Counted from the stretch's first letter, positions 1 to 12,461 are shown. The stretch is 21,087 nt of DNA from Deferribacter abyssi (GCF_049472655.1 NZ_JAQNCS010000023.1:1-21087), one strand, 5' to 3'. Numbers and translations: made by a program. The notes: generated by a model from the sequence alone, not told the origin.

Positions 1-84
1 GATCCAGAAATAATAATAAGTCGGATAAAGAAGTACTCACGAAGTAGAGGTATAGAGACTAATAAGCATTGATTAAATAAAAAA
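1..84. other. flank downstream of the rRNA operon
   Basis: This AT-rich flank follows 5S. No gene or tRNA is visible in it. Apart from the T-tract next to 5S, it holds only a short direct repeat (ACTTCGTGAGTACTTC on the minus strand). It is cut by the window edge. Confidence 0.4.
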
Positions 85-206
85 GCTCTGGCGGCGACCT
101 ACCTTCCCACGGGTTATCTTCCCGCAGTATTCTCGGCGCTGGAGGGCTTAACTTCCGTGTTCGGTATGGGAACGGGTGTGGCCCCTCCGCTATGACCACC
201 AGAGCT
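85..206 (-). rRNA. rrf: 5S ribosomal RNA
   Basis: This is the 5S rRNA of the large ribosomal subunit and the last gene of the rRNA operon. The minus strand begins GCTCTGGTGGTCATAGCGG and ends GGTCGCCGCCAGAGC, so the 5' and 3' ends form the usual terminal helix (AGCTCTGG with CCAGAGCT). The internal blocks match 5S in order and size, about 120 nt. It lies about 70 nt after the 23S gene. Immediately after the terminal helix comes a T-rich run (TTTTTTATTT on the minus strand, down to about position 75), so the helix plus this tract could help end transcription. The exact ends are estimates. Confidence 0.95.
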
Positions 207-267
207 GTCCTTATATACTCTTCAAAAAAAATAGAAGATAAAAGAGAAGAGATCTATCTTTTAATTC

Positions 268-278
268 AGGGTAATACG

Positions 279-285
<7 letters not shown>
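268..285 (-). other. 23S processing stem, 3' half
   Basis: These 18 bases are the exact reverse complement of 3217-3234 at the other end of the 23S gene. Together they form the long duplex that brings the 23S precursor ends together for RNase III cleavage. The pairing is read directly; the processing role is established for bacterial rRNA operons. Confidence 0.85.
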
Positions 286-3216
<2,931 letters not shown>

Positions 3217-3222
<6 letters not shown>

Positions 3223-3234
3223 CCGTATTACCCT
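3217..3234 (-). other. 23S processing stem, 5' half
   Basis: This is the partner of 268-285 with no mismatch over 18 bp. It spans the 5' end of 23S (CTTGACC) and the adjoining spacer. Confidence 0.85.
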
Positions 3235-3313
3235 TATCTCTACTCTCTTATCTCCTATTCCTTTGTCAAACATCTAAACAGGTATAGCTCTTAAACACCA
3301 AACCCGCTCATCA

Positions 3314-3386
3314 TGGAGGTGAGGAGATTCGAACTCCTGACCCCCGCCTTGCAAGGGCGGTGCTCTCCCAACTGAGCTACACCCCC
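3314..3386 (-). tRNA. tRNA-Ala (anticodon TGC)
   Basis: This tRNA is read on the minus strand, starting GGGGGTGTAGCTCAGTTGG. Its acceptor stem GGGGGTG pairs with CACCTCC, with one G-U pair. The anticodon loop CTTGCAA carries TGC for alanine, and the T-arm shows GTTCGAATC. The 3' CCA is not encoded; TGA follows the discriminator A. It sits between tRNA-Ile and 23S, the standard spacer order in bacterial rRNA operons. Confidence 0.97.
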
Positions 3387-3404
3387 ATCACTAACATTTA
3401 AGCA

Positions 3405-3451
3405 GTTAAATAGTTAAGCAAACAAACGTTAAGCTTACTTAACTATTTAAC
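3405..3451 (-). repeat. AT-rich hairpin between tRNA-Ala and tRNA-Ile
   Basis: Bases 3405-3418 (GTTAAATAGTTAAG) and 3438-3451 (CTTAACTATTTAAC) are perfect inverted repeats of 14 bp around a 19-base loop. Beyond two mismatched positions, 5 more pairs form (3398-3402 with 3454-3458). The hairpin may help separate the two tRNA precursors, or it may be a small mobile palindrome; the sequence does not decide. Confidence 0.7.
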
Positions 3452-3475
3452 CACTTAACATCACACCCTCTACCA

Positions 3476-3549
<74 letters not shown>

Positions 3550-3571
3550 ATAACTCTACCCTACACTAACC

Positions 3572-3608
3572 ATAGTTTAAGCGTTAGTACAACTAACGCT
3601 TAAACTAT
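3572..3608 (-). repeat. perfect 17-bp hairpin in the 16S to tRNA-Ile spacer
   Basis: Bases 3572-3588 (ATAGTTTAAGCGTTAGT) and 3592-3608 (ACTAACGCTTAAACTAT) are a perfect 17-bp inverted repeat with a 3-base loop. There is no T-run after it on the minus strand, so it does not look like an intrinsic terminator. It more likely marks an RNA processing point or a small palindromic repeat. It shares TAGTT and TTAAGC words with the hairpin at 3405-3451. Confidence 0.75.
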
Positions 3609-3633
3609 AACCAGTGCTATCCTATATTAATTC

Positions 3634-3647
3634 GGCCAGCCTGTGAT
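3634..3647 (-). other. 16S processing stem, 3' half
   Basis: GGCCAGCCTGTGAT at this position is the exact reverse complement of 5265-5278, upstream of the 16S 5' end. The 14-bp duplex closes the 16S precursor into a loop for RNase III cleavage. A small extra hairpin (AAGGC/GCCTT) lies between it and the 16S end at about 3661-3674. Confidence 0.85.
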
Positions 3648-3678
3648 ATTAACCATATTAAAGGCTTACGCCTTCCTT

Positions 3679-5247
<1,569 letters not shown>

Positions 5248-5264
5248 ATACTCTTATATACCTC

Positions 5265-5278
5265 ATCACAGGCTGGCC
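5265..5278 (-). other. 16S processing stem, 5' half
   Basis: This 14-base segment of the rRNA leader (ATCACAGGCTGGCC on the plus strand) pairs perfectly with 3634-3647 past the 3' end of 16S. Confidence 0.85.
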
Positions 5279-5330
5279 TATTCAACTTTCAAACAACTAA
5301 CATCCCCGCCCTCTCTAGCAGCGGAACGTG

Positions 5331-5359
5331 GTTATATATAATTAATCTCATCTTGTCAA
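5331..5359 (-). promoter_or_regulatory. sigma-70 type rRNA operon promoter
   Basis: On the minus strand, a perfect -35 TTGACA (5354-5359) is followed after exactly 17 bases by -10 TATAAC (5331-5336). Transcription should begin near 5324, giving a leader of about 75 nt before 16S. Just upstream (5360-5400) lie A-tracts on the minus strand, resembling an UP element that binds the RNA polymerase alpha subunit. This fits the very strong promoter expected for rRNA. Confidence 0.85.
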
Positions 5360-5466
5360 TAACTTTTTTTACTTTTTTTATTAAAATATGTGATTTTACA
5401 TACAACCCCTTATCGGGACTTATAAATATAATTTGCAAAACAAATATTTCAAGTAATTTTTTATAA

Positions 5467-5697
5467 TTATTTAGACTTTTCTTTTATTAAAGATGCCAAG
5501 CTTATTATGTTATCTTCCCTTGCAGCTGAAATATTTTCCTTTACAATTTCTTCATATATTTCTTTTCTATGCACTACAATATGCTTAGGAGCATCAATTC
5601 CAATTCTCACTGTTTTCCCATTAATATTGATTATCCTAACCTCAATTTCATCCCCAATAACAATACTTTCTCCAATCTTTCTTGTCAGTACTAGCAT
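5467..5697 (-). CDS. csrA: translational regulator CsrA
   Basis: CsrA is a small dimeric RNA-binding protein that binds GGA motifs in hairpin loops and ribosome binding sites, and usually blocks translation. The 76-residue product opens with the family hallmark MLVLTRKIGESIVIGDEI. It keeps the RNA-contact residues L4 and R6 and the IVVHRKEI segment with R44. The C-terminal tail (about 50-76) is longer than in E. coli CsrA (61 residues) and similar to that of B. subtilis, the part that FliW contacts in the known system. The start is clear from the motif; GAGGA lies 11 bases upstream. It begins 19 bases after fliW ends and is the last gene of the flagellar cluster. A likely target is the flagellin leader at 20453-20521 in this window. 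No convincing terminator was seen after it. Confidence 0.97.
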   Translation of the reverse strand: MLVLTRKIGESIVIGDEIEVRIININGKTVRIGIDAPKHIVVHRKEIYEEIVKENISAAREDNIISLASLIKEKSK

Positions 5698-5716
5698 TTA
5701 TAAAAGAATCCTCACA

Positions 5717-6181
5717 TTATTCTGAAAATAGTGGAGTTTTAATCTGCCATTTATCATCATCTAATATAATCTGCTTAGCAATCTTTTTATTTAAATTAAT
5801 TGCCAATGGTGCCCTTAAATTAATTGTAGCTTCCCTTGGATTCTCAGGTACAACCACTATACCAAAAAAAGTTATTTCGTCAAAAGAAGTTGCCTGAAGT
5901 ATTTTTAACTCTCGCTTTGGAATCTTAGGATTAAATTCCTTAAAAAATGATTTAATGGGTAACACCACAAATGCCACATTAGGATCTTCAACAGAGTGAA
6001 ACCACATAAACGGAACATAATTATCATCTTCTAACAGCAAAAAATCGTGCAAATCAGGAAACCCTAAGAAAGGGGAAACCATTGTAATAAGATCTTCCTC
6101 TCTATAAACAATCTTCCCTACTTTTTTAGAATCTAACACATGCTCCGCCATAACTTTTTCCAAAACAGCTTTTTTACTCAC
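5717..6181 (-). CDS. fliW: flagellar assembly factor FliW
   Basis: FliW is a cytoplasmic protein that binds and inactivates CsrA, and is itself displaced by free flagellin, so that flagellin translation follows secretion. The product has 154 residues, a typical length. It shows the family pattern: a GFPDLHDFLLLEDD segment near 40-55, FMWFHSVEDPNVAFVVL near 58-74, and a C-terminal beta-rich part with VVVPENPREATINLRAPLAI (about 108-127). The start codon is GTG at 6179-6181, chosen because GGAGG lies 6 bases upstream and the reading frame gives the usual N-terminal length. It follows flgL by 19 bases and precedes csrA by 19 bases, so the antagonist and its target are made from one message. Confidence 0.95.
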   Translation of the reverse strand: MSKKAVLEKVMAEHVLDSKKVGKIVYREEDLITMVSPFLGFPDLHDFLLLEDDNYVPFMWFHSVEDPNVAFVVLPIKSFFKEFNPKIPKRELKILQATSFDEITFFGIVVVPENPREATINLRAPLAINLNKKIAKQIILDDDKWQIKTPLFSE

Positions 6182-6200
6182 GTTACTCCTCCTAATTATT

Positions 6201-9200
6201 TTATCTTAAAAAATCTAAAATTGAAACCTGCAAAACTCGCGTAGTTGCAGCTAAAGCCGCTTCATAAGCACTCTGCGCTAATTGAAGTTGTGTAATGGCA
6301 TCAGTCATATCAACTTCTCTAGATCCAAGATATTTTGCTTTTATTTCTTCATTAGTAGTAGTAAAAGACGTGTGAAAATTAATAACACTATCTACTCTAT
6401 TTTGTCTTGTCCCTACTATTGTTAAAGATTCATTTATCTGAGTTTCAGCTTTATCCAATACAGGTAACTCGTAAGATATACCTGAGCCAACCGTAGCAGT
6501 AAAAGAGTCTGTGGCATAGAGAGCGCCTATATCAAAACCTAATTTCACACCATCGGCGACATAAGCCTCTTCATTTGCTGTATCTAGAGTAACTACATTT
6601 ATCAATTCGCCTGTCTCCTCACTACTCACCTTTACTGTTACCTCATCACCCGCTTTGTAAAAACCAAGCGTCCCTTCATAATCACCAGAAACACCCAAAA
6701 GCCTATAACTAGAACCAGGCTCAAAAATAAGCTTGTTATTATTCATATCCACAGTTATAGGAATGCCATTGTTATTTAGTTGAGTCTGAATAGTAGAAAT
6801 CAGATCATTATCCATATAAGCTTTAGCAGGGATCCCGATAGATTTAGTATAAACAGTTGTACCATCAGTATAATAAAAAGTTAGAGGCACTTCGCTTGAT
6901 GAATAATTACTTAAATCTAAAGAAACTTCTTTTTGCCCAATAATAACATTTTTTAAATTTGAATTATCAAAAAGAATAGATGCTGTATTATTATCGTTTG
7001 CTACTACTGATATTTCATTAGTACCGCTTCCAGACCTAAAAACAACTTTTCCTTTATTTAAAATGGCCTTAACACCCAACTTACTCAATTGAGAATCATT
7101 AGATATTGCATTGTTTACTTCATCAACAAACTGATCAGCATTATTTGGAGACATATTAAAATTGTGCGATATAATATTTCCGTTATTATCTTTTATATTT
7201 AAAGTGAAATCCAATGCACTCCCATCAAATTGCGTTCCATCAACACTATATTCAAGCTCTTTCTGAAGATAAAAGGAAGAAACGGTATCATCCATAAGAA
7301 CCTCATATACCCACTTATCATTGTAGTTGCCACGAAACTCTCCTGACAAATAAGGTTTTGCTGTAGACTTATAGTTCTCGTCTCTCCATGCAGATGGTGC
7401 CCCTATCCCACCTTCAGGAATATTCAAATTGAGTGCATCATAGAGATTTTTTAATGTCCTAAACACATTTACATTAGTACCATCTTGTATAATATTCATA
7501 TCTCCAAAACTTAGACTGCTATTACTTTTCAAATCAACATTAAAACTAAAATTATTATTAAAAATCTGGGGATCAAAAGAAGCTTTTATCCCATAACTCA
7601 ACTCTATCGGACTTCCATCATAATTATTGGTCCTAATATTATTAATAACATCTATAGTTGAACTACCAGAACTTACAGTAAGTTCGTCTGCGGCGTAATC
7701 ATAATTAAAACTCCAGGTTGCATCTACATTACCTGTATATTTACCAAACAAAACAACATCTTTATTAACTTCTGGATATCCTATTCCCTGATTACTTTCA
7801 TTTATCTTTAATGTCATTCTACTTACACCAGACCGCAAATCTTCCACAACTAGTTGACCATTATCTATCTTTGCATCTACAGTATTATCATAAAGAGATT
7901 CAATAAACTCTACAAAATCTTTGACCTTTTTAGTTGCTTGATAAGAGGGATAAGTATCACTTCTTGGGGTTGAAAACTGAACATCATTAGTATTAACAAC
8001 TTTTGTATTAAAGTAAGTATTGTTATCCGGATCAATATTTACGTGTTCCAAAACTAAATTAAATTTTCCATCACCAAGTGTTCCGATATCTACTTTAGCT
8101 TTAATCGTGGTTGCTAAACCAGCTTTTTTTAATGCCTCATTCAAATTTGCTTGAGCATTATCCCTATTCTGTTCTTCTGAACCACTACTAGGAGCATTAA
8201 AAACCACTTTCTGCCCATTTATTATAAGTTCAACATCACCACCAAAAGATATATCATTATGAACATTCTTTAGAGGTGATTCATATGTTGTTGAATCAAG
8301 CTGTTTAAATTCATCATATCCTATAAAAAACTTTCTACCTTTTCCTGTTGAAACATAAGGAGGATCGCTAGGGTTTTGAATAAAACCCAAAGTATTATTT
8401 TCACTACCAGTAACCTTCAATCTTACATATGCACCAGCCCTCGTTGTAACTAGCATCACTCTATCACCGTCAGCAAAGGCTTCTATTTCACTACCAAGCC
8501 CTTCTTGTTCAAGTTTTCTGTTTAGTTCAAAAACAACATCATCAGTATCTTTATAAGCCCTCTCATCCATCACAATAGAAACATCATAGTTTCCATATTC
8601 TATATGGATTGTTCTTTCAGCAGCAGTGGTATTAGTCATATCAAGTTGAACATTTTCAGCCCCCCACAATTTCGCAATACCAACTGAAAAACCATTGTGG
8701 TCTGTGCCGCTTAGCTCAATATAATCTGCTGGAGAAATATTTGCATTGTCAATATCGAGGAAATTGGTAGTTTCCGTTATTGGCAAACCATTCACTGAAT
8801 TGAAAACAGTACCCTTTAATACTCTATTAGTTTCAAGAAAAACTTCTTTTCCTGTTAGATTCAATGTTACATCCTGACTATAACCGATTTTTGTGGTTAT
8901 CTTACCATCATCACCATGATATCTGATATCATCACCTGGCACATAATAGAAAGAAACCTTTGTACTATCAAAATCGCCATATTCCACATCTGGCATTTTA
9001 ATTCCAAATCCTACACCAGTATTAATGATCTGCCCAGGTTTATATCTTAAAACCATATAGTTTTTTGCTATATTCCCATTCTTTGCTGATTCATCACTAC
9101 CATTAGAATCAAAAAACAGCTTCTTACCCGTCGAATCAACTATCTCTATTTTTACCAACCCATAAGATCCTGAAATCTTTTCAATATTTACAGTATAATT

Positions 9201-9740
9201 ACCTTCCTCAAGCTCTTTCAAATCTGCAAAAGTCTTTTTCTTAACCACATCAATTTGAACATTATCCGTAACCACTCCTTTTATCTGCTTTTCATCGGCA
9301 GCAAAAGGCTTGGTAGATGTTTTATAACCTGCAAAAATATATCTACCAAGATAGTTAGCATTACCTATATCAACCAAGCTATCTAAAATATTTTTAACAT
9401 CACCTGCCAGAGCTTTTCTACTAGTCTCATTTTGAGAAGCGTTGATACCAGCAATAGCATATTCATTTTTAGCTTTACTTATTAAGCTTGAAGCATTTTG
9501 CAATTCATTATCTTCATTCGTAATCCAAGTGAGAGCATTTTCTGCATTTCGTTTGAACTGATCCATCTCATCAATCATTCTTTGAATATTTATGGCACTG
9601 GAATAATATACTGGATCACTTTCTGGATTTAAAAGATTTCTCCCTTTATTCACTTTATCATTCGCAATAGTCAATTTTTCAAGACTATTACCAATACTTC
9701 TTTGATTTTTTAAATAAAGCATATTAAATGTTACTCTCAT
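6201..9740 (-). CDS. flgL: hook-filament junction protein FlgL, very large form
   Basis: FlgL (HAP3) joins the hook, through FlgK, to the flagellin filament. The N-terminal helical D0/D1 part (about 1-145) begins MRVTFNMLYLKNQRSIGNSL and has the flagellin-like SDPV and GRYIFAGYKT segments. The C-terminal helical part (about 1085-1179) contains NRVDSVINFHTSF and ends in ALAATTRVLQVSILDFLR. These ends place it as FlgL rather than flagellin. At 1179 residues it is two to four times the usual 300-500. The extra 900 or so residues are beta-rich and asparagine- and aspartate-rich. They contain about four modules resembling flagellin-IN hook motifs (about 375-455, 505-565, 845-915, 950-1035); the first and last both end in a TLGF box. 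No frameshift was seen. It starts 10 bases after flgK, with GGAAGG overlapping the flgK stop. Confidence 0.93.
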   Translation of the reverse strand: MRVTFNMLYLKNQRSIGNSLEKLTIANDKVNKGRNLLNPESDPVYYSSAINIQRMIDEMDQFKRNAENALTWITNEDNELQNASSLISKAKNEYAIAGINASQNETSRKALAGDVKNILDSLVDIGNANYLGRYIFAGYKTSTKPFAADEKQIKGVVTDNVQIDVVKKKTFADLKELEEGNYTVNIEKISGSYGLVKIEIVDSTGKKLFFDSNGSDESAKNGNIAKNYMVLRYKPGQIINTGVGFGIKMPDVEYGDFDSTKVSFYYVPGDDIRYHGDDGKITTKIGYSQDVTLNLTGKEVFLETNRVLKGTVFNSVNGLPITETTNFLDIDNANISPADYIELSGTDHNGFSVGIAKLWGAENVQLDMTNTTAAERTIHIEYGNYDVSIVMDERAYKDTDDVVFELNRKLEQEGLGSEIEAFADGDRVMLVTTRAGAYVRLKVTGSENNTLGFIQNPSDPPYVSTGKGRKFFIGYDEFKQLDSTTYESPLKNVHNDISFGGDVELIINGQKVVFNAPSSGSEEQNRDNAQANLNEALKKAGLATTIKAKVDIGTLGDGKFNLVLEHVNIDPDNNTYFNTKVVNTNDVQFSTPRSDTYPSYQATKKVKDFVEFIESLYDNTVDAKIDNGQLVVEDLRSGVSRMTLKINESNQGIGYPEVNKDVVLFGKYTGNVDATWSFNYDYAADELTVSSGSSTIDVINNIRTNNYDGSPIELSYGIKASFDPQIFNNNFSFNVDLKSNSSLSFGDMNIIQDGTNVNVFRTLKNLYDALNLNIPEGGIGAPSAWRDENYKSTAKPYLSGEFRGNYNDKWVYEVLMDDTVSSFYLQKELEYSVDGTQFDGSALDFTLNIKDNNGNIISHNFNMSPNNADQFVDEVNNAISNDSQLSKLGVKAILNKGKVVFRSGSGTNEISVVANDNNTASILFDNSNLKNVIIGQKEVSLDLSNYSSSEVPLTFYYTDGTTVYTKSIGIPAKAYMDNDLISTIQTQLNNNGIPITVDMNNNKLIFEPGSSYRLLGVSGDYEGTLGFYKAGDEVTVKVSSEETGELINVVTLDTANEEAYVADGVKLGFDIGALYATDSFTATVGSGISYELPVLDKAETQINESLTIVGTRQNRVDSVINFHTSFTTTNEEIKAKYLGSREVDMTDAITQLQLAQSAYEAALAATTRVLQVSILDFLR

Positions 9741-9750
9741 CTGCTAATCC

Positions 9751-11505
9751 CTACCTTCCAACAGTACCTGTACCATTAATCAACCTGTCAATCATCTGAT
9801 CAACAGCAGTTATAAATCTTGCATTTGCTTCATAAGCCTTTTGGAACTTTATCAAGTTCGTAAACTCTTCGTCCAACGAAACACCTTTCACTTGTTCCAA
9901 TTTAAGTTGCATTTGGTTTACAGCTTCTGTTTTAGCATCCACAAAAACATCGACCTGTCTTTTATCACTTGCAATTTGCGCAACAAAAACTGAATAAAAA
10001 TCATCAAAACGTGCTCCCCCATTTTCAAAAACCTGTTCATACTTCAAATTTGCTATTTCCAATGCATTTCTATTATCACCAGGTTTACCAGTTTTACTTG
10101 TTGCAATAAAACGATTATCATTTTTCACTATATCATTTAACTCTATCGTCTTTGCATCTGTACCTTTAAAATAACCATACATTCCAAAAGCTGCTAACAT
10201 ATTGGAATTATCCTCAGAAAAGCTAAATGTATAACCATCAGCCACCTGTATTTTTAATTTGTTACCTTCGGCTAGATATGCCTGAATTAACCCACCAGAT
10301 GGATTGCCATCAACCTGGGATATTTTTTGTATAACAGAATTAAGACTATCTACTGTTGGATCAACATCGATATCATAATCAGCCACCTTTAATCCTTTAT
10401 CATTATATACAGATATCCTAAAAGTCCCTTTATTAACATCAAATGGAAGTTTGCCCGGTTCTTCATTAAATTTATAGGCTGGGTTTTCCACATTATATGT
10501 CGAAGTGATTTGAGTAAGGCGCTCTAAACCTTGCCCCAAAGCATGAACCTGATTTGTTTTTAATATCAAATTACCGGCAAATTCATCCAACGTATCAAGA
10601 TACCCTTTAAGTAAATCATCTCTACTTCTTAGTTCAGCATACAATCTGCCTGAAGTAATTTTATCAGAAATATTTACTTGAGGTTTATCTACGAGTTTTG
10701 CTCCCCAGTAAATATCATAGTGGCTATTGTTATTTTTGTTCTCTACAGTGTATAACTTATTTGCTGTAGCTCCATCCACAATAGAAATTCCACCAACAAA
10801 CACGTTAAGCTGTCCATCCGACCTCTCAAAAGTATTGATATTTGTAAGCTCTGCCATTTTATCTAAAAGTAATTCCCTTTTATCTCGCAAATCATTGGCA
10901 TGATCCCCAGTTGCTTCTGTTTTAGCTATTTGATAATTCAAATACGCTATATTTTCTGCTAAGTCGTTTATCTCTTTTACATATTCCTCTATATTTTTAT
11001 CGGATTGACTTCTAATGTTTTCAATGACACCATACCCTTCGTGAATCTTTTGAATTAAAGTATCAGTTTTTTCTATCAATGTTATTCTTTTTACAGTTGC
11101 TTCATCTGAAGCATCCGGTGCAGTATTCGCAAGATCTGCCCAAGCATTAAAATAATCTTTCAGTGCATCGCCTAACCCAGAACCAGCTTCCAACTCATTA
11201 AAATAAATTTCTACACTTTGCAAAGACTGTTCTAAGCTTTCATAATATTTTAATGTGGAATTAGAGTTCCTTATATTTTTTGCAAGAACTTCATCATAAG
11301 TTCTTTCAACACCTGCAATACGAGCCCCTCTACCAAAAGGTCCAGGATGAATAAGTAGGGGAATTTCTGTTTCTATGCTTACCCTTTGCCTCGAATAACC
11401 TTCTGTATTGACATTGGCAATATTATGCCCGGTAACATCGATTCCAGCTTGCGAAACCATTAATCCTGATACACCGGTTTGGAAAATTCCAAAAATATTG
11501 GACAT
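9751..11505 (-). CDS. flgK: hook-associated protein FlgK (HAP1)
   Basis: FlgK forms the first layer of the hook-filament junction, exported through the flagellar type III apparatus and bound to the hook end. The 584-residue product is of normal length. Its N-terminus MSNIFGIFQTGVSGLMVSQA followed by HNIANVNTEGYSRQ is the flagellar rod/hook family signature. The C-terminus (about 540-580, EFTNLIKFQKAYEANARFI then AVDQMIDRLING) is the typical D0 helix of FlgK. The centre (about 330-480) is a beta-rich variable domain. There is no signal peptide, as expected for a type III substrate. The ATG is preceded by a modest AAGGGTG site 4 bases upstream. Neighbours are flgN (its chaperone, 9 bases upstream) and flgL. 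Confidence 0.97.
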   Translation of the reverse strand: MSNIFGIFQTGVSGLMVSQAGIDVTGHNIANVNTEGYSRQRVSIETEIPLLIHPGPFGRGARIAGVERTYDEVLAKNIRNSNSTLKYYESLEQSLQSVEIYFNELEAGSGLGDALKDYFNAWADLANTAPDASDEATVKRITLIEKTDTLIQKIHEGYGVIENIRSQSDKNIEEYVKEINDLAENIAYLNYQIAKTEATGDHANDLRDKRELLLDKMAELTNINTFERSDGQLNVFVGGISIVDGATANKLYTVENKNNNSHYDIYWGAKLVDKPQVNISDKITSGRLYAELRSRDDLLKGYLDTLDEFAGNLILKTNQVHALGQGLERLTQITSTYNVENPAYKFNEEPGKLPFDVNKGTFRISVYNDKGLKVADYDIDVDPTVDSLNSVIQKISQVDGNPSGGLIQAYLAEGNKLKIQVADGYTFSFSEDNSNMLAAFGMYGYFKGTDAKTIELNDIVKNDNRFIATSKTGKPGDNRNALEIANLKYEQVFENGGARFDDFYSVFVAQIASDKRQVDVFVDAKTEAVNQMQLKLEQVKGVSLDEEFTNLIKFQKAYEANARFITAVDQMIDRLINGTGTVGR

Positions 11506-11514
11506 AAATCACCC

Positions 11515-12000
11515 TTATAAATTTTTATCTATTGCAGTCCTATACGCAGTACTTGCGTGATAATTTTTTGTATAAGAGGCTTTATTTTCGGTTATACCTA
11601 TTTTATTGAAAAAATCAGAAATGAGTTTAAGATTTGTATTATAAAGAATTTTTATTTTCCTGTTTTCTATAGTAATCTTCTCTGTAATCTTTAAAATCTC
11701 ATTACTAATGTTTTCAAGCAACTCTTTTTGTTTACTATCTTTCATAACACTTAATATATCAGAAAGTGTAACACTATCTTTCCCCAGAGATTTCGAAACT
11801 TTCTGTTCTACTTTTCTGCGAGCTTCTTCAAGCATTTTTTCTTTATAAAAAAAAGTATCTTTAATTTTTGGAAGCTCCATCATTTTATCAACATCCCAAT
11901 TCATTATATATTCTTTTTCGCGCAACAACAGCTCATAAAGCTCCTTGTATAAATCACGCTGAGCAGTAAGCACACTTATAAGGTTATGGATTGTTTCCAT
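11515..12000 (-). CDS. flgN: flagellar export chaperone FlgN
   Basis: FlgN-family proteins are small, helical cytoplasmic chaperones that bind the C-termini of FlgK and FlgL and deliver them to the export gate. The product of about 161 residues is almost entirely helix-forming, rich in lysine and glutamate with leucine heptads (LTAQRDLYKELYELLLREKE near 10-30 is characteristic), and ends in a polar tail. The family is poorly conserved, so the call also rests on position between flgM and flgK. Two starts are possible in frame. The ATG at 12000 is preferred because GGAGG sits 5 bases upstream; an ATG at 12012 adds four residues (MEER) and has only AGGA, 9 bases away. Confidence 0.85.
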   Translation of the reverse strand: METIHNLISVLTAQRDLYKELYELLLREKEYIMNWDVDKMMELPKIKDTFFYKEKMLEEARRKVEQKVSKSLGKDSVTLSDILSVMKDSKQKELLENISNEILKITEKITIENRKIKILYNTNLKLISDFFNKIGITENKASYTKNYHASTAYRTAIDKNL

Positions 12001-12040
12001 CCTTTCCTCCATTGTTTTTGTCCTAAGTTGATAGTTACAG

Positions 12041-12337
12041 TTAGAAGAGGTTATCTATGGCAAGGTTAACTATTTTCTCAGCGACTTTTTTACCACTTAC
12101 ATCGTATGTGCCAGAATCTATTTGCTCTTTAATATTCCTAATTTTTTCTTCTCTAACTTCAGAAGCTCTTTTTAGCTTATTTTTTATAGTGTCTATTTCT
12201 TTTTGCGTCTTTGAGATTTCTACTCTATCCTGTTTATTAAGATGCACGTCATTTCTATCTTTCTTTTCCAAATCCTTCTGCTTATCCAGTTTTGTGATAC
12301 TTTCATATCCTAACCTTACTTTATCCTCAATTCTCAT
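12041..12337 (-). CDS. flgM: anti-sigma-28 factor FlgM
   Basis: FlgM holds the flagellar sigma factor (FliA, sigma-28) inactive until the hook is finished and FlgM is exported. The 98-residue form starting MRIEDKVRLGYESITKL has a charged, probably unfolded N-terminal half and the conserved C-terminal sigma-binding part. The latter has helix EVREEKIRNIKEQIDSG (about 63-79), then TYDVSGKKVAEKIVNLAIDN (80-96), a clear match to the family. The ATG at 12337 was chosen because GGAGG lies 5 bases upstream and the length fits. The frame is open for 26 more codons to a TTG at 12415, without a good ribosome site. A sigma-54 promoter lies upstream at 12446-12459. The flagellin sigma-28 promoter at 20420-20446 is an expected downstream target. 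Confidence 0.94.
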   Translation of the reverse strand: MRIEDKVRLGYESITKLDKQKDLEKKDRNDVHLNKQDRVEISKTQKEIDTIKNKLKRASEVREEKIRNIKEQIDSGTYDVSGKKVAEKIVNLAIDNLF

Positions 12338-12339
12338 TT

Positions 12340-12408
12340 CTACCTCCAGCTCCAGCTTAACTGGAATATCGGCACATACATTAAAAACTTTAGCAAAAAT
12401 CCCTTCAT
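12340..12408 (-). CDS. possible 22-codon leader ORF before flgM
   Basis: In the leader between the sigma-54 site and flgM, a frame different from flgM opens with ATG at 12406-12408, preceded by AGAGG 7 bases upstream. It encodes 22 residues, starting MKGFLLKFLMYVPIF and ending in a tryptophan-containing SWSWR. Its TAG stop lies 2 bases before the flgM ATG, and its last codons contain the flgM ribosome site, so translation could be coupled. No family is recognised. It may be chance, since the region is short. Confidence 0.35.
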   Translation of the reverse strand: MKGFLLKFLMYVPIFQLSWSWR

Positions 12409-12441
12409 TAAACAACCTCTTTTAACTGCAACTAGTTCTAT

Positions 12442-12461
12442 ACAAGCAACCCTTATGCCAA
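12442..12461 (-). promoter_or_regulatory. sigma-54 promoter upstream of flgM
   Basis: The minus strand reads TTGGCATAAGGGTTGCTT. The -24 GG (12458-12459) and the -12 GC (12446-12447) are exactly 10 bases apart, as sigma-54 requires, and the context matches TGGCA-N7-TTGC. It overlaps the end of flgJ. Transcription should begin near 12434 and cover flgM, flgN, flgK, flgL, fliW and csrA. No activator binding site was identified. Confidence 0.85.

Noticed and set aside
5410..5440. A CCCGATAA word on the minus strand (5410-5417) like a sigma-28 -10 element, which could start a small RNA after csrA
   Set aside because: The matching -35 is poor (CAAA at 14 bases) and the downstream stretch runs straight into the rRNA promoter without a convincing small RNA structure.
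5507..5897. Plus-strand ORFs opposite csrA and fliW
   Set aside because: They are antisense to well-identified genes, hydrophobic from reverse-strand composition, and lack ribosome sites.
12338..12415. N-terminal extension of FlgM to a TTG at 12415
   Set aside because: There is no suitable ribosome site before TTG, whereas a strong GGAGG precedes the ATG at 12337, and 98 residues is the normal FlgM length.
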